A DNA stretch of 64,000 bases. It comes from Nocardioides speluncae (lineage in GTDB: Bacteria > Actinomycetota > Actinomycetes > Propionibacteriales > Nocardioidaceae). Each line of letters opens with the position of its first letter. The first letter of the stretch is position 1. The stretch is from positions 62,001 through 126,000 of the forward strand of contig NZ_QEOO01000016.1 in NCBI RefSeq assembly GCF_003121585.1, given 5' to 3'. Shown piece after piece: positions 1 to 8,077 of this stretch. The position numbers were made by a program, and so were the translations under genes. The notes under the pieces are model-generated. The model was not told the DNA's origin. It did no database searches and was given only the letters and a program-made list of their open reading frames with translations.

Positions 1-1
1 C

Positions 2-2032
2 TCGACCGGCAAGCCGGTCACCCTCGACGACATCGATGACCTCGATGAGGACGCCAAGCTCGGCGTCGGCTCTATCGAGGACTTCTCGTGGAAGGGCCTG
101 CTCGACATGGCCAGCTGCACCGAGTGCGGCCGCTGCCAGTCCCAGTGCCCGGCCTGGAACACCGAGAAGCCGCTGTCGCCGAAGATGCTGATCATGAACC
201 TCCGCGACCACGCGTTCGCGGCGGCGCCGTACAACCTGGCGGCCGAGGGCGCCCGCGGCGGGCTGTCCGACGAGGTGAAGGCCGAGGCGGCGCGGCCGCT
301 GGTCGGCGAGACCGAGGGCGAGGCCTGGCACCCCACGGGCGGCGGCATCATCGACCCCGACGTCCTGTGGTCCTGCGTCACCTGCGGCGCGTGCGTGCAG
401 CAGTGCCCGGTCGACATCGAGCACGTCGACCACATCGTCGACATGCGCCGCTACCAGGTGCTGGTCGAGTCGAACTTCCCGGCCGAGCTCAACCAGCTCT
501 TCAAGGGCATGGAGAACAACGGCAACCCGTGGAACATGTCGCCTAAGGCGCGGATGGACTGGGCCAAGGACCTGCCGTTCGACGTACAGGTGGTTGGCGA
601 GGACCTGGAGTCGCTGGAGTCGGTCGACTGGCTGTTCTGGGTCGGCTGCGCCGGCGCCTACGAGGACCGGGCGAAGAAGACCACACGGGCCGTGGCCGAA
701 CTGCTGAACATGGCCGGGGTGAGCTTCGGCGTACTCGGCAACGGCGAAACCTGCACCGGCGACTCCGCTCGCCGCGCCGGTAACGAGTTCGTGTTCCAGG
801 GCCTGGCCCAGCAGAACATCGAGACGTTCAAGGAGTTCAAGGTCAAGAAGGTCGTCTCGACCTGTGCGCACTGCTTCAACACGCTCAAGAACGAGTACAA
901 GGAGTTCGGGATCGAGCTCGAGGTCGTGCACCACACCCAGCTGCTGAACCGGCTGGTGCGCGAGGGCAAGCTGACCCCGGTGCGTGACGGCGCCGGCGCC
1001 GCGAAGCGGACGATCACCTACCACGACCCGTGCTACATCGGTCGCCACAACAAGGTCTACGAGCCGCCGCGCGAGCTGCTGCAGGTGCTCCCCGGCGCCG
1101 AGTTCGTGGAGATGGAGCGCAACTCCGAGCGGTCCTTCTGCTGTGGCGCCGGCGGCGCCCGGATGTGGATGGAAGAGACCATCGGCTCGCGCATCAACAG
1201 CAACCGGACCAAGGAGGCCGTCGGCACCGGCGCCGACCAGATCGCCGTCGGCTGCCCGTTCTGCCGGGTGATGCTGGCCGACGGTCTGCTGGAGGAGCAG
1301 GCGTCCGGCGCCGCACGCGAGGAGGTCGAGGTCCTCGACGTCGCCCAGATGCTGCTGGCCTCGGTCAAGGGCGAGGTCGCCACCCGCACCCGGCCGGCCG
1401 CCAAGGCCGGTGCCGCTGCTGCCGGCGGCGAGGCTGCTGGTGCCGCTGGTGGTACGGCGACCGCCACGATCGAAGCACCCGAGGAGCCGGCCGCGCCCGA
1501 GGCCAAGTCCGGCGGCTCGCTCTTCGACACCCCCGCACCGGAGACCCCTGCCGCACCGGCGCCAACCGGTGGGTCGCTCTTCGACACTCCGGCTCCGACT
1601 CCGGCTCCGGCCGAGCCGGCCGCGTCGGGCGGCTCGCTCTTCGACACCCCGGCTCCCGAGGCCCCGGCCGCGCCTGCGTCCTCCAGCGGCTCGCTGTTCG
1701 ACGTCGCACCGACCGAGGAGCCCGTCGCCGAGAAGCCGAGCAGCGGTGGGTCACTGTTCGACATTGCGACGCCAGCAGAGCCCGAGCCTGAGGCCGCGGC
1801 GCCGACGGTCGACCTCAGCACCAGTAGCTCGCTGTTCGACATCGCGGCACCCCCCGAGCCCGAGGCCGCGGCCCCGACCGAGCCGGAGACGGAGGATCCG
1901 GAGACGATCTTCGACGAGGACGAGGCAGCCGAGGACGAGGCGCCGGAGGCGGCCCCCGCGGCCGAGTCCGAGAACAGCGAGCCTCGGACCGACGTCGACA
2001 TCAACAAACCGGGGTCACTCTTCGACCTCTGA
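2..2032 (+). CDS. EtfD-like Fe-S oxidoreductase (5' truncated by window edge)
   Basis: The reading frame is open from base 2, so the N-terminal (expected membrane) part lies outside the window; 676 residues are present. Two ferredoxin-like cysteine motifs are visible, CTECGRCQSQCP (near 116-151) and CVTCGACVQQCP (near 374-409), followed by two CCG-type heterodisulfide-reductase domains with CAHCFNTLKNEY and CCGAGGARMW. This order matches the mycobacterial EtfD family (Rv0338c type), which passes electrons from acyl-CoA dehydrogenases via EtfBA to the menaquinone pool. That assignment is by family recall; the FadE5-like gene at 25 kb would be a natural donor (inference). From about 1500 the protein becomes an Ala/Pro/Glu-rich low-complexity tail with seven SLFD motifs, the last at the very C-terminus. 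A strong hairpin follows the stop. Confidence 0.88.
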   Translation, partial: STGKPVTLDDIDDLDEDAKLGVGSIEDFSWKGLLDMASCTECGRCQSQCPAWNTEKPLSPKMLIMNLRDHAFAAAPYNLAAEGARGGLSDEVKAEAARPLVGETEGEAWHPTGGGIIDPDVLWSCVTCGACVQQCPVDIEHVDHIVDMRRYQVLVESNFPAELNQLFKGMENNGNPWNMSPKARMDWAKDLPFDVQVVGEDLESLESVDWLFWVGCAGAYEDRAKKTTRAVAELLNMAGVSFGVLGNGETCTGDSARRAGNEFVFQGLAQQNIETFKEFKVKKVVSTCAHCFNTLKNEYKEFGIELEVVHHTQLLNRLVREGKLTPVRDGAGAAKRTITYHDPCYIGRHNKVYEPPRELLQVLPGAEFVEMERNSERSFCCGAGGARMWMEETIGSRINSNRTKEAVGTGADQIAVGCPFCRVMLADGLLEEQASGAAREEVEVLDVAQMLLASVKGEVATRTRPAAKAGAAAAGGEAAGAAGGTATATIEAPEEPAAPEAKSGGSLFDTPAPETPAAPAPTGGSLFDTPAPTPAPAEPAASGGSLFDTPAPEAPAAPASSSGSLFDVAPTEEPVAEKPSSGGSLFDIATPAEPEPEAAAPTVDLSTSSSLFDIAAPPEPEAAAPTEPETEDPETIFDEDEAAEDEAPEAAPAAESENSEPRTDVDINKPGSLFDL

Positions 2033-2039
2033 TCCGCCG

Positions 2040-2091
2040 TACCGAAGAGTAGGACGGTTCTGCGACCCAGCAGCCGTCCTACTCTTCGGTA
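2040..2091 (+). terminator. 18-bp perfect hairpin after the Fe-S oxidoreductase
   Basis: Left arm 2040-2057 and right arm 2074-2091 are perfect complements (TACCGAAGAGTAGGACGG), with a 16-nt loop, starting 8 nt after the stop codon. There is no U-tract, as is common for actinobacterial terminators. Confidence 0.75.
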
Positions 2092-2124
2092 TCGCGGCGC
2101 CCCGGCTCCTCTAGGGTCGAGCTC

Positions 2125-2478
2125 ATGCGAACCGACATCAGCGAAGGTGGCGCAGGGGCGCCGGAGTCCAGCAACGTGACGGCGCCGCCGGGCGGTGTGA
2201 TGACCAACGACGTCGGCGTCATTAGCGGCGAGCTGACGATCGAGACCAGCCTGACCGGTGACGGGACCCAGGTGATCGCGACGTACGTCGGGTCGACCGA
2301 TCGCTACACCGTCGCCGGCTCGCCGGTCGCCAGCCAGCTGGCCCACGAAGAGGTCGTCGCGCACCTGACCAAGGACCGCGGCAAGGGCGCTGACGGCAAC
2401 CCGCAGTTCACCGACCTCACCGACCTGCCCGGCGCCTCGGCACCCGTCGACCCGGGCGACGAAGGCACCCTCGGCTAG
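2125..2478 (+). CDS. Hypothetical protein, 117 aa
   Basis: Not recognised. The protein is small and soluble, without signal peptide or membrane segment. It has a Gly/Pro-rich start, a central beta-rich stretch (GELTIETSLTGDG, then QVIATYVGSTDRYTVAG) and an acidic Pro/Asp-rich end. The start is supported by TAGGGT at 2113-2118, six bases before the ATG, which is the usual spacing of a -10 element for a leaderless actinobacterial mRNA; no ribosome binding site is seen. It stands alone between a terminator hairpin and the sigma-factor operon. Codon usage is ordinary for the window, which favours a real gene. Confidence 0.6.
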   Translation: MRTDISEGGAGAPESSNVTAPPGGVMTNDVGVISGELTIETSLTGDGTQVIATYVGSTDRYTVAGSPVASQLAHEEVVAHLTKDRGKGADGNPQFTDLTDLPGASAPVDPGDEGTLG

Positions 2479-2547
2479 CAAGATCCACAGCCAGGGAACC
2501 GATCCTCGTGCCTTGCCGGTCATACCGTTGAGGCACGAGGAGGCCGA

Positions 2548-3036
2548 GTGGAATTCACGGAGTACGTCGCTGCTCGGCGCGCGGCGCTAGTGCGCTCCGC
2601 CGTACTTCTGGGCTGCCCGCAGCCCGACGCCGAGGACATCGTCCAGTCCACGCTGACCAAGGCGTACCGATCCTGGCGGCGCGTGCAGCGAGCCGACCAA
2701 CCGGACGCGTATGTCTACCGGATCCTGGTCAACACCCTGCGCGATGCCCGCGCCCGGAAGTGGCGGCGCGAGGTCCCGACCCACGACCTTCCTGAGCTCG
2801 CCGAGCCCGACCGCGACCTCGCCGCCGGTCTCGCGGTACGCCACGCCCTTGCCGCCCTGCGACCCGATCACCGCGAGGTGCTCGTGCTTCGCTTCTTCGC
2901 CGACCTGAGCGAGCAGCAGACCGCCGACACGCTCAAGATTCCGGCCGGCACCGTTAAGAGCCGCACCGCCCGCGCCCTCGCCACGCTCTCGGAACAGGCG
3001 GACATCGCTGCACTGACCACTGAGAGGGGACGTTGA
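2548..3036 (+). CDS. ECF RNA polymerase sigma factor, SigE-family (SigE-like TIGR02983 type)
   Basis: 162 residues from a GTG start with a good ribosome binding site (GAGGAGG about 7 nt upstream). Region 2 is visible near residues 10-55 (LLGCPQPDAEDIVQSTLTKA, then YRSW) and region 4 near 100-150 (LRPDHREVLVLRFF, then an HTH ending GTVKSRTARAL). It would direct RNA polymerase to a small regulon. The stop overlaps the next start as TGATG, so the two are probably translationally coupled. The partner is a single-pass membrane protein and the likely anti-sigma factor (inference from context). Confidence 0.9.
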   Translation: MEFTEYVAARRAALVRSAVLLGCPQPDAEDIVQSTLTKAYRSWRRVQRADQPDAYVYRILVNTLRDARARKWRREVPTHDLPELAEPDRDLAAGLAVRHALAALRPDHREVLVLRFFADLSEQQTADTLKIPAGTVKSRTARALATLSEQADIAALTTERGR

Positions 3037-4421
3037 TGCTGTCCGAGACCGATGCCCGCCGCCTGCTACACCTCGCCGCCGAATCCGTTCCGGTCGCGGC
3101 CGCAACAGCGCAGCCGCCTCGGCCTCAGCGCCGGCAACGCCACCTGATCGCACTCGGCACCGCGCTCGCCGTCGCCGCCACAGTCGCTGTCGTCTTCCTA
3201 CTGCCCGGCGGCGACCGCCGTCCGGAGCCCACTTCGCCGTCGTCGCCCGAGCCGCCGGGTGTGACCCTCGATGCCAACCAGATCCCCTCAGTCTTCGCGA
3301 TGACCGGCGATCAGGCGCGACAGCTAGTGGCCGACAGGGGGCTGTCCGCGACCGTGCGTCAGGAGCCGACCTGCGCGGAGGTCGCTGGCCGCGCACTGCG
3401 GACCGTACCGGCGACCGGCACCCGGTTCCGCCCCGGCGACCGAGTCACCGTTCTGGTCGCGAGCACTCCTGCCGCCGCTGCGTGCAAGTCACTCAAGGAT
3501 CGGGCACTGGCGTGGCAGCTCCTGGACTGGGCGAACGGGCGCGGGCAACCACCGGCGTTCGCCGACCGCGTCTCAAGCTTCACCAACGGCGAGGACCCGG
3601 TCGCGTTCGACCCCACCGAGGCCGCCGATCCCGCCGCCTGGGGGTCGGACGCGGCACCGGCCGCACTGGCCCGCCGGAGCGGGGAGATCATGACGCTGAC
3701 AAGCAACCGCCGTACCGAGTACCGCACGCCAGCCCTTGGCGTCGTCACTGACGACGGGCGCGACTTCGTCTGCGGCGGCTGGGATCTCCCCGGCTCCCTC
3801 GACCACAGGCGTTCGATCATGGTGAGCGTCGGGGTTCCTACCGACGGGTTCGCCGATGACTGCACCATGGTCAACCTGTTCGTCACCGACGGACAGATCG
3901 ACACCGTGGTGCTGCGTCAGTCGGAACCAGCCGACGTCGGCCGGCCGAACGGCCAATCGGCCGAGCCCGAGTCAGTCGAGGTCCGCGAGGAAGCCGAGCA
4001 GGTCGGCGAGGCCTTCGTATCCTTCGCTCGCGACAACGGCGCGAGTGACGACCTCTTCGCTGCCGAGGTGGACCTCTGGCTCGGGAACAGACCGATCGCC
4101 ACGATCGACGCCGCGTCGGCGACCACCGAGAGCGCGTGGAACATCTGTCCGCCGGAGGGAGACGGGTACGCCGAGGCCGTGTGCCCGTTCTCGGCGCTGG
4201 AGGCGGTCCGCGAAAGCAAGTGGCCCCTGATCTATCTAACGCAGCATCCACTCCTGGGGGCCTGCGCCGCCGGCTCCAGCGACACGGAACTGCCTGGCGG
4301 GCCGTTCGTCGTCCTGGGCGTGGCCGAGCCAGATGCGTGCATGAACAACTGGAACGTCGAGCTTTACTACGGCGCCGACCGCCGGATCACTGCGGTCAAT
4401 CTTCTCCTCGGAGCCCCGTGA
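3036..4421 (+). CDS. Single-pass membrane protein, candidate anti-sigma factor with PASTA-like domain
   Basis: 461 residues; the ATG at 3036 overlaps the sigma-factor stop by one base. A short cytoplasmic N-terminus (about 1-33) is followed by one membrane segment (about residues 34-56, LGTALAVAATVAVVFLLPGG), then a large extracytoplasmic part. Residues about 85-150 look like one PASTA domain (MTGDQARQLVADRGL ... FRPGDRVTVLVAS), a fold known from penicillin-binding proteins and PknB kinases that can bind peptidoglycan fragments. No zinc-binding HxxxCxxC anti-sigma motif is present, so the anti-sigma role rests on gene order. The rest of the extracellular region contains several Cys (FVCGGWD, DDCTMV, ICPPE, ACAAG) and is not recognised. 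Confidence 0.75.
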   Translation: MLSETDARRLLHLAAESVPVAAATAQPPRPQRRQRHLIALGTALAVAATVAVVFLLPGGDRRPEPTSPSSPEPPGVTLDANQIPSVFAMTGDQARQLVADRGLSATVRQEPTCAEVAGRALRTVPATGTRFRPGDRVTVLVASTPAAAACKSLKDRALAWQLLDWANGRGQPPAFADRVSSFTNGEDPVAFDPTEAADPAAWGSDAAPAALARRSGEIMTLTSNRRTEYRTPALGVVTDDGRDFVCGGWDLPGSLDHRRSIMVSVGVPTDGFADDCTMVNLFVTDGQIDTVVLRQSEPADVGRPNGQSAEPESVEVREEAEQVGEAFVSFARDNGASDDLFAAEVDLWLGNRPIATIDAASATTESAWNICPPEGDGYAEAVCPFSALEAVRESKWPLIYLTQHPLLGACAAGSSDTELPGGPFVVLGVAEPDACMNNWNVELYYGADRRITAVNLLLGAP

Positions 4422-4480
4422 CGTCACAGGCCCGCCAAGGTGACGTCACAAATGATTGATATGACGTCATCGTGATGTCA
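4419..4480. promoter_or_regulatory. Cluster of TGACGTCA palindromes, likely operator array of the RHH regulator
   Basis: Perfect 8-bp palindromes TGACGTCA lie at 4419-4426, 4441-4448 and 4462-4469, with a one-mismatch copy TGATGTCA at 4473-4480. The first spans the stop codon of the upstream gene. They end 11 bp before the ATG of a ribbon-helix-helix protein. Ribbon-helix-helix repressors such as MetJ bind tandem 8-bp palindromes (AGACGTCT), so autoregulation is the simplest reading. CATAGT at 4479-4484 may be the -10 element of a leaderless transcript. Confidence 0.65.
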
Positions 4481-4491
4481 TAGTGGTGTGC

Positions 4492-5055
4492 ATGGACATC
4501 ACGCCGTACGTCGACAGCCTCCGCCGCGACCTCGTCGCCGCCGCCGAGGCTGGCGACGAGCAGACCCGCGCCGCCGCCGAGCGGCTCACCCTGGCCCTCG
4601 GCCCGGCCGTCCGGCTGGCGCTGATGGAGGCCATTTCGCAGGCTGCGGCCGAGATCACCACCGAGATGCGGGCGGGCTCGGTCGACGTACGCCTCGACGG
4701 CCGTGACCTCGACTTCGTCGTCGACTCCCCCGCCGAGCTGCCCGACCAGCCGACCACGCCGGCCACGCCGGCTGCGGCCGCCGCAGCCACGGCTGCCGAC
4801 GAGCCCGACGATGACGACGGCGCGATCGCCCGGGTCACGCTCCGGCTGCCGGAGGCGGTCAAGGCCAGGGCCGAGGAGTTCGCGGCCCGGACCGGCCACT
4901 CGCTGAACACCTGGCTGGTCGGCGTCGTCCGCGACGCCACCCGCGAGAGCGCCGTCCGCGTCGACGTCGACCTGTCGAGCATCCCGTTCGCCGGCGGCTT
5001 CGACCCGTTCGGCCCACCCCACAAGACCACCCGCCGCATGACCGGCTGGGTCTAA
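4492..5055 (+). CDS. Ribbon-helix-helix (HicB/Arc-like) DNA-binding protein
   Basis: 187 residues from ATG 4492; in-frame GTG codons at 4483 and 4486 are alternatives. The N-terminal half is helical (about 1-60, resembling Clp-N or coiled-coil packing), followed by an Ala/Pro/Asp-rich linker. A C-terminal ribbon-helix-helix begins near residue 112 (ARVTLRLPEAVKARAEEFAA then RTGHSLNTWLVGVVRDAT). The basic Gly/Phe-rich tail ends in TGWV. The protein is predicted to dimerise on the TGACGTCA boxes upstream and to control itself plus the following DUF4097 gene, 74 bp downstream. No toxin-like partner is present, so this is a regulator rather than a HicAB antitoxin. Confidence 0.75.
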   Translation: MDITPYVDSLRRDLVAAAEAGDEQTRAAAERLTLALGPAVRLALMEAISQAAAEITTEMRAGSVDVRLDGRDLDFVVDSPAELPDQPTTPATPAAAAAATAADEPDDDDGAIARVTLRLPEAVKARAEEFAARTGHSLNTWLVGVVRDATRESAVRVDVDLSSIPFAGGFDPFGPPHKTTRRMTGWV

Positions 5056-5129
5056 CCACAACCACCCGCACCGCATCCACGGACCAGCCGTCGGCTGGTA
5101 CGGCGGTCGAACACACCCTGGAGACACCC

Positions 5130-5948
5130 ATGAATGAGCGCACCGAACAGTTCAAGACACCCGAGCCGATCACCGTGCACGTCGAGATCGGCAAGGGCAC
5201 GGTCACAGTCACCGCTACCGAGACCACCGAGACCACCGTCCTGGTCAGCGGCAAGCACGCCGACCAGGTCCGCGTGGACCAGACCGGCCGCGGGGTCAGC
5301 GTGGTCGAGCCGCGCCGGCTCGGCTTCGGCGACGACGTACACGTCACCGCGACCGTCCCGACCGGCAGCACGCTGTCGCTGATCACCGGCAGCGCCGACA
5401 TCGAGGCGACGGGCATCTTCGCCGGCGGCTCGGTGAAGAGCGGCTCCGGTGATGTCCGGCTCGACCACCTGACCGAGTCCGCCGTACTCGAGACCGGCTC
5501 CGGCGACATCACGGTGTCGGCCACCGACGCCGACCTGAAGGTCAAGAGCGGCTCGGGCGACCTCCGCGTCGGCCGGGTCGGCGGCGCGATCACGGTCTCG
5601 ACCGGCTCCGGCGACATCGAGATCGGCGAGAGCGTCGGCGAGGCCAGCGCCAAGACCGGCTCCGGCGACCTGCGGATCGGGCGAGCCGGCGACAGCGTCT
5701 CGCTGATGACCGGCAGCGGCGACCTGAGCGTGGACTCGATGAGCCGCGGCCGGCTGTCGATGAAGAGCTCGTCAGGCGACGTCCGGGTCGGCATCCCGTC
5801 CGGTACGCCGGTGTGGACCGATGTCTCGTCGCTGACCGGCCGGATCAGCTCCAACCTGGCCGGCGTCGGCGCGCCCGAAGAGGGAGCCGACTACGTCGAG
5901 CTGCGAGCCAAGACCGTCACCGGCGACGTCGTCCTCACCCAGGTCTGA
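5130..5948 (+). CDS. DUF4097 family beta-repeat protein
   Basis: 272 residues from ATG 5130 (a second ATG four bases on is out of frame). After about 70 residues the protein is a regular succession of short strands built on the motif S/T-GSGD-(I/L/V)-x-V (SGSGDVRL, TGSGDITV, SGSGDLRV, TGSGDIEI, TGSGDLRI, TGSGDLSV, SSSGDVRV). This is the hallmark of the DUF4097/DUF4098 beta-helix ('putative adhesin') family. There is no signal peptide or membrane segment, so it is probably cytoplasmic. Molecular function is unknown. It follows the RHH regulator and precedes a tiny basic protein, likely one transcription unit. Confidence 0.85.
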   Translation: MNERTEQFKTPEPITVHVEIGKGTVTVTATETTETTVLVSGKHADQVRVDQTGRGVSVVEPRRLGFGDDVHVTATVPTGSTLSLITGSADIEATGIFAGGSVKSGSGDVRLDHLTESAVLETGSGDITVSATDADLKVKSGSGDLRVGRVGGAITVSTGSGDIEIGESVGEASAKTGSGDLRIGRAGDSVSLMTGSGDLSVDSMSRGRLSMKSSSGDVRVGIPSGTPVWTDVSSLTGRISSNLAGVGAPEEGADYVELRAKTVTGDVVLTQV

Positions 5949-5973
5949 CCGCCGCCCTCGTAAGGAGATCGCG

Positions 5974-6132
5974 ATGAACCACCTGAACAGCCTCACCGAC
6001 CGTCTCATCCTCGACCAGGAGGACTACCTCCGTGAGGCCCGCCAGCGGGCCCTGGTCCGCAAGGTGAAGGCGGGCCGCCAGTCGAAGGAGCAGAAGGTAC
6101 GCCGCCACCGCGCCGGCACCCGCCTGATCTAA
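5974..6132 (+). CDS. Small basic protein, 52 aa
   Basis: An ATG at 5974 is preceded by a strong ribosome binding site (AAGGAG at 5962-5967) and lies 25 bp after the DUF4097 stop. The 52-residue product begins MNHLNSLTDRLILDQEDYLR and is then rich in Arg, Lys and Gln, ending GTRLI. It is soluble and alpha-helical in character, with an acidic N-terminal helix and a basic C-terminal half that could bind nucleic acid or a partner. Not recognised. Position and the best ribosome binding site of the cassette support a real gene co-expressed with DUF4097. Confidence 0.7.
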   Translation: MNHLNSLTDRLILDQEDYLREARQRALVRKVKAGRQSKEQKVRRHRAGTRLI

Positions 6133-6155
6133 GCCGGCCACAACTCCCCACCCAG

Positions 6156-6222
6156 AACTGTCCCTCCCCGTGCGATGTATCGCGCGGGGAGGGACAGTTT
6201 CACTAGGTACCTAGTGAAACTG
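6156..6222. terminator. Composite bidirectional terminator: GTCCCTCCCC hairpin plus 28-bp palindrome
   Basis: A 20-bp stem (6156-6175 with 6180-6199, one G-U pair, loop TGTA) contains CTGTCCCTCCCCG. Its right arm runs into a perfect 28-bp palindrome at 6195-6222 whose core is TTCACTAGGTACCTAGTGAA. The element sits between convergent genes (52-aa gene and siderophore-interacting protein). The same combination recurs at 38547-38602, and the palindrome alone occurs at 16895-16984. Confidence 0.8.
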
Positions 6223-6227
6223 CCCGA

Positions 6228-7208
6228 CTACGACCGCATCGCGACGCCCTCACGCCAGTAGCCCATGAAGGCGACCTGGCGGCGGTCGACGCCGAGCTCC
6301 TTGACCAGGTGCCGGCGCAGGCCGGTGACGACGCCGGACTCGCCGGCGATCCAGGCGTACAGGCCGTCGAGGTCGTGGCCGACGGCGACAGCAGCCTCGG
6401 CGATCTCCTCGCCGGAGGACGAGTAGGTCGGGGTCTCCCAGAGGTCCGGGTCGATCTCGTCGTCGGCGACGTCGAGCGCCGCGGTCGCCGAGCCGAGGTG
6501 GGCGAGTACGGCGGCGTGCACGCGCTCGCCGAGCGGGGCGCCATCGCGCGGCAGCCAGACCACTTCCATGCCGTCGGGGCAGCGGATGTCGAGGACGTCG
6601 GCGCTCGCCGGCACCTCGAGGAAGGCGGTGCCGGCGGTGCCGTCCGGAAGGTCCTCGAGGATGCTCGACACAGCGGGCACCGCGGTCTCGTCGCCGACCA
6701 GCAACAGCGTCTTCGCATCACCGGGTACGAACTCGATGCCGCCGAACGGTACGCCGCGGCGCGGGGCGAGCGTCACCAGCCGCTGGCCGGCCGCGGCCGA
6801 CGAGGCCCAGCGCGAGCCGGGGCCTGAGTGGCCGCCGTCCTCGTGCAGCACGAAGTCGACGACGATTCGGGTGTCGGCGCCCGAGCCCTCGACGGCCCGC
6901 ACGGTGTAGGTACGCATCGAGCCGCGCTCCTCCTCCGGGATCTCCATCCAGGACATGAACCAGGACTCGTCGGCGCCCTCGAACGTCGGCAGCACGCCGG
7001 CCGCATTCGGGAAGATCAGCTTGATCCGCTGGTCGTAGTAGAGGCCGTCCACGCCGAACTCGGCCAGCTCCGGCGCACCGAAGGTGACCCGGACGAACGA
7101 CGGCGACAGCTGCTCGACGGCCAGGGCCTCGATCTCGGCCAGGACCAGCGGGGGTACGGCGGCCTCGGCAGCCTCGACGGACTCGGTCTCGGTGGTCTCG
7201 GTGGTCAT
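6228..7208 (-). CDS. Siderophore-interacting protein (FAD-dependent ferric-siderophore reductase)
   Basis: 326 residues, family SIP (ViuB/YqjH type). The FAD-binding motif RTYTVR is visible near residue 97, followed by the DxDFVLH-like segment (VVDFVLHEDGGHSGPGSRW) and the C-terminal SIP domain. These cytoplasmic enzymes use NAD(P)H and FAD to reduce ferric siderophores and release iron. The ATG overlaps the stop of the ABC ATPase gene by four bases (ATGA), so it is the last gene of the iron-import operon read leftward from 12284. A strong composite terminator follows the stop. Confidence 0.93.
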   Translation of the reverse strand: MTTETTETESVEAAEAAVPPLVLAEIEALAVEQLSPSFVRVTFGAPELAEFGVDGLYYDQRIKLIFPNAAGVLPTFEGADESWFMSWMEIPEEERGSMRTYTVRAVEGSGADTRIVVDFVLHEDGGHSGPGSRWASSAAAGQRLVTLAPRRGVPFGGIEFVPGDAKTLLLVGDETAVPAVSSILEDLPDGTAGTAFLEVPASADVLDIRCPDGMEVVWLPRDGAPLGERVHAAVLAHLGSATAALDVADDEIDPDLWETPTYSSSGEEIAEAAVAVGHDLDGLYAWIAGESGVVTGLRRHLVKELGVDRRQVAFMGYWREGVAMRS

Positions 7209-8077
7209 ACGGGGCTGCCTTTCGTGACATGCCGGCCGACGGGTACGACCAGCGGGGTGTGGGATACGGGGTCGGTGATCACGCGGCTCTCGAGGCCGAA
7301 GACGGCGTCGACGACCTCCTCGGTGACCACCTCGGCGGGGCTGCCCTCGGCGACGATCTCGCCGTCGCGCAGCGCGACCAGGTGGTCGGCGTACCGCGCG
7401 GACAGGTTGAGGTCGTGCAGCACCATCACGATCGTGGTGCCGCGGGAGTGGTTCAGGTCGGCGAGCAGGTCGAGCATCTCCACCTGGTGCGCGACGTCGA
7501 GGTACGTCGTGGGCTCGTCGAGCAGCAGCAGGTCGGTGCCCTGGGCGAGCGCCATCGCGATCCAGACCCGCTGTCGCTGACCACCGGAGAGCTCGTCGAC
7601 GACACGGTCGGCCAGCTCGAGGGTGTCGGTCATCTCGAGCGCCTCGGCGACCGCGGCCTCGTCCGCCTTGGTCCAGCGCCGGAACGTGCCCTGGTGCGGG
7701 TGCCGGCCGCGGCCGACCAGGTCGACGACGGTGACGCCCTCGGGAGCGATCGGGTTCTGCGGCAGCAGTCCGAGCGTGCGCGCCACTTGTTTAGTCGGCA
7801 GCTTGTGGATCGCCGTCCCGTCGAGGAGTACGGCGCCGCCCTGGGGCCGCAGCAGCCGAGCCATCCCGCGCAGCAGCGTGGACTTGCCGCAGGCATTGGC
7901 GCCGACGATCACGGTGACCGCGCTGTCCGGGACGCTGACCGACAGGTCGGTGACGATCCGCCGCTCGCCGTACCCGAGCGAGACGGAGTCGGCGACCAGG
8001 CGCGCGGTGTGGTCTCGACGACGCTCGCTAGGGCTCGCTGCTCGACCACCCGAACTGACCTTCTCGAGCGCGATCAT
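7205..8077 (-). CDS. Ferric-siderophore ABC transporter ATP-binding protein (FepC-like)
   Basis: 290 residues. The start at 8077 (MIALEKV) has an AAGGAG ribosome binding site and an ATGA overlap with the upstream permease; upstream in-frame sequence is non-coding extension. Walker A GANACGKSTLL, signature LSGGQRQRVWIAMAL, Walker B LLLLDEPTTYLD and the H-loop (VLHDLN) are all intact. The TTYLD form after Walker B is typical of FecE/FepC-type iron-siderophore ATPases. It powers the two adjacent FecCD permeases at the inner face of the membrane. Confidence 0.95.
   Translation of the reverse strand: MIALEKVSSGGRAASPSERRRDHTARLVADSVSLGYGERRIVTDLSVSVPDSAVTVIVGANACGKSTLLRGMARLLRPQGGAVLLDGTAIHKLPTKQVARTLGLLPQNPIAPEGVTVVDLVGRGRHPHQGTFRRWTKADEAAVAEALEMTDTLELADRVVDELSGGQRQRVWIAMALAQGTDLLLLDEPTTYLDVAHQVEMLDLLADLNHSRGTTIVMVLHDLNLSARYADHLVALRDGEIVAEGSPAEVVTEEVVDAVFGLESRVITDPVSHTPLVVPVGRHVTKGSPV

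Noticed and set aside
1057..2523. Long minus-strand frame opposite the Fe-S oxidoreductase and the 117-aa gene
   Set aside because: Low-complexity Ala/Ser/Gly antisense shadow of the repeat tail; no domain and no ribosome binding site.
4419..4480. TGACGTCA boxes as eukaryotic CRE-like sites
   Set aside because: The host is bacterial; clustering before a ribbon-helix-helix gene gives a direct bacterial explanation.
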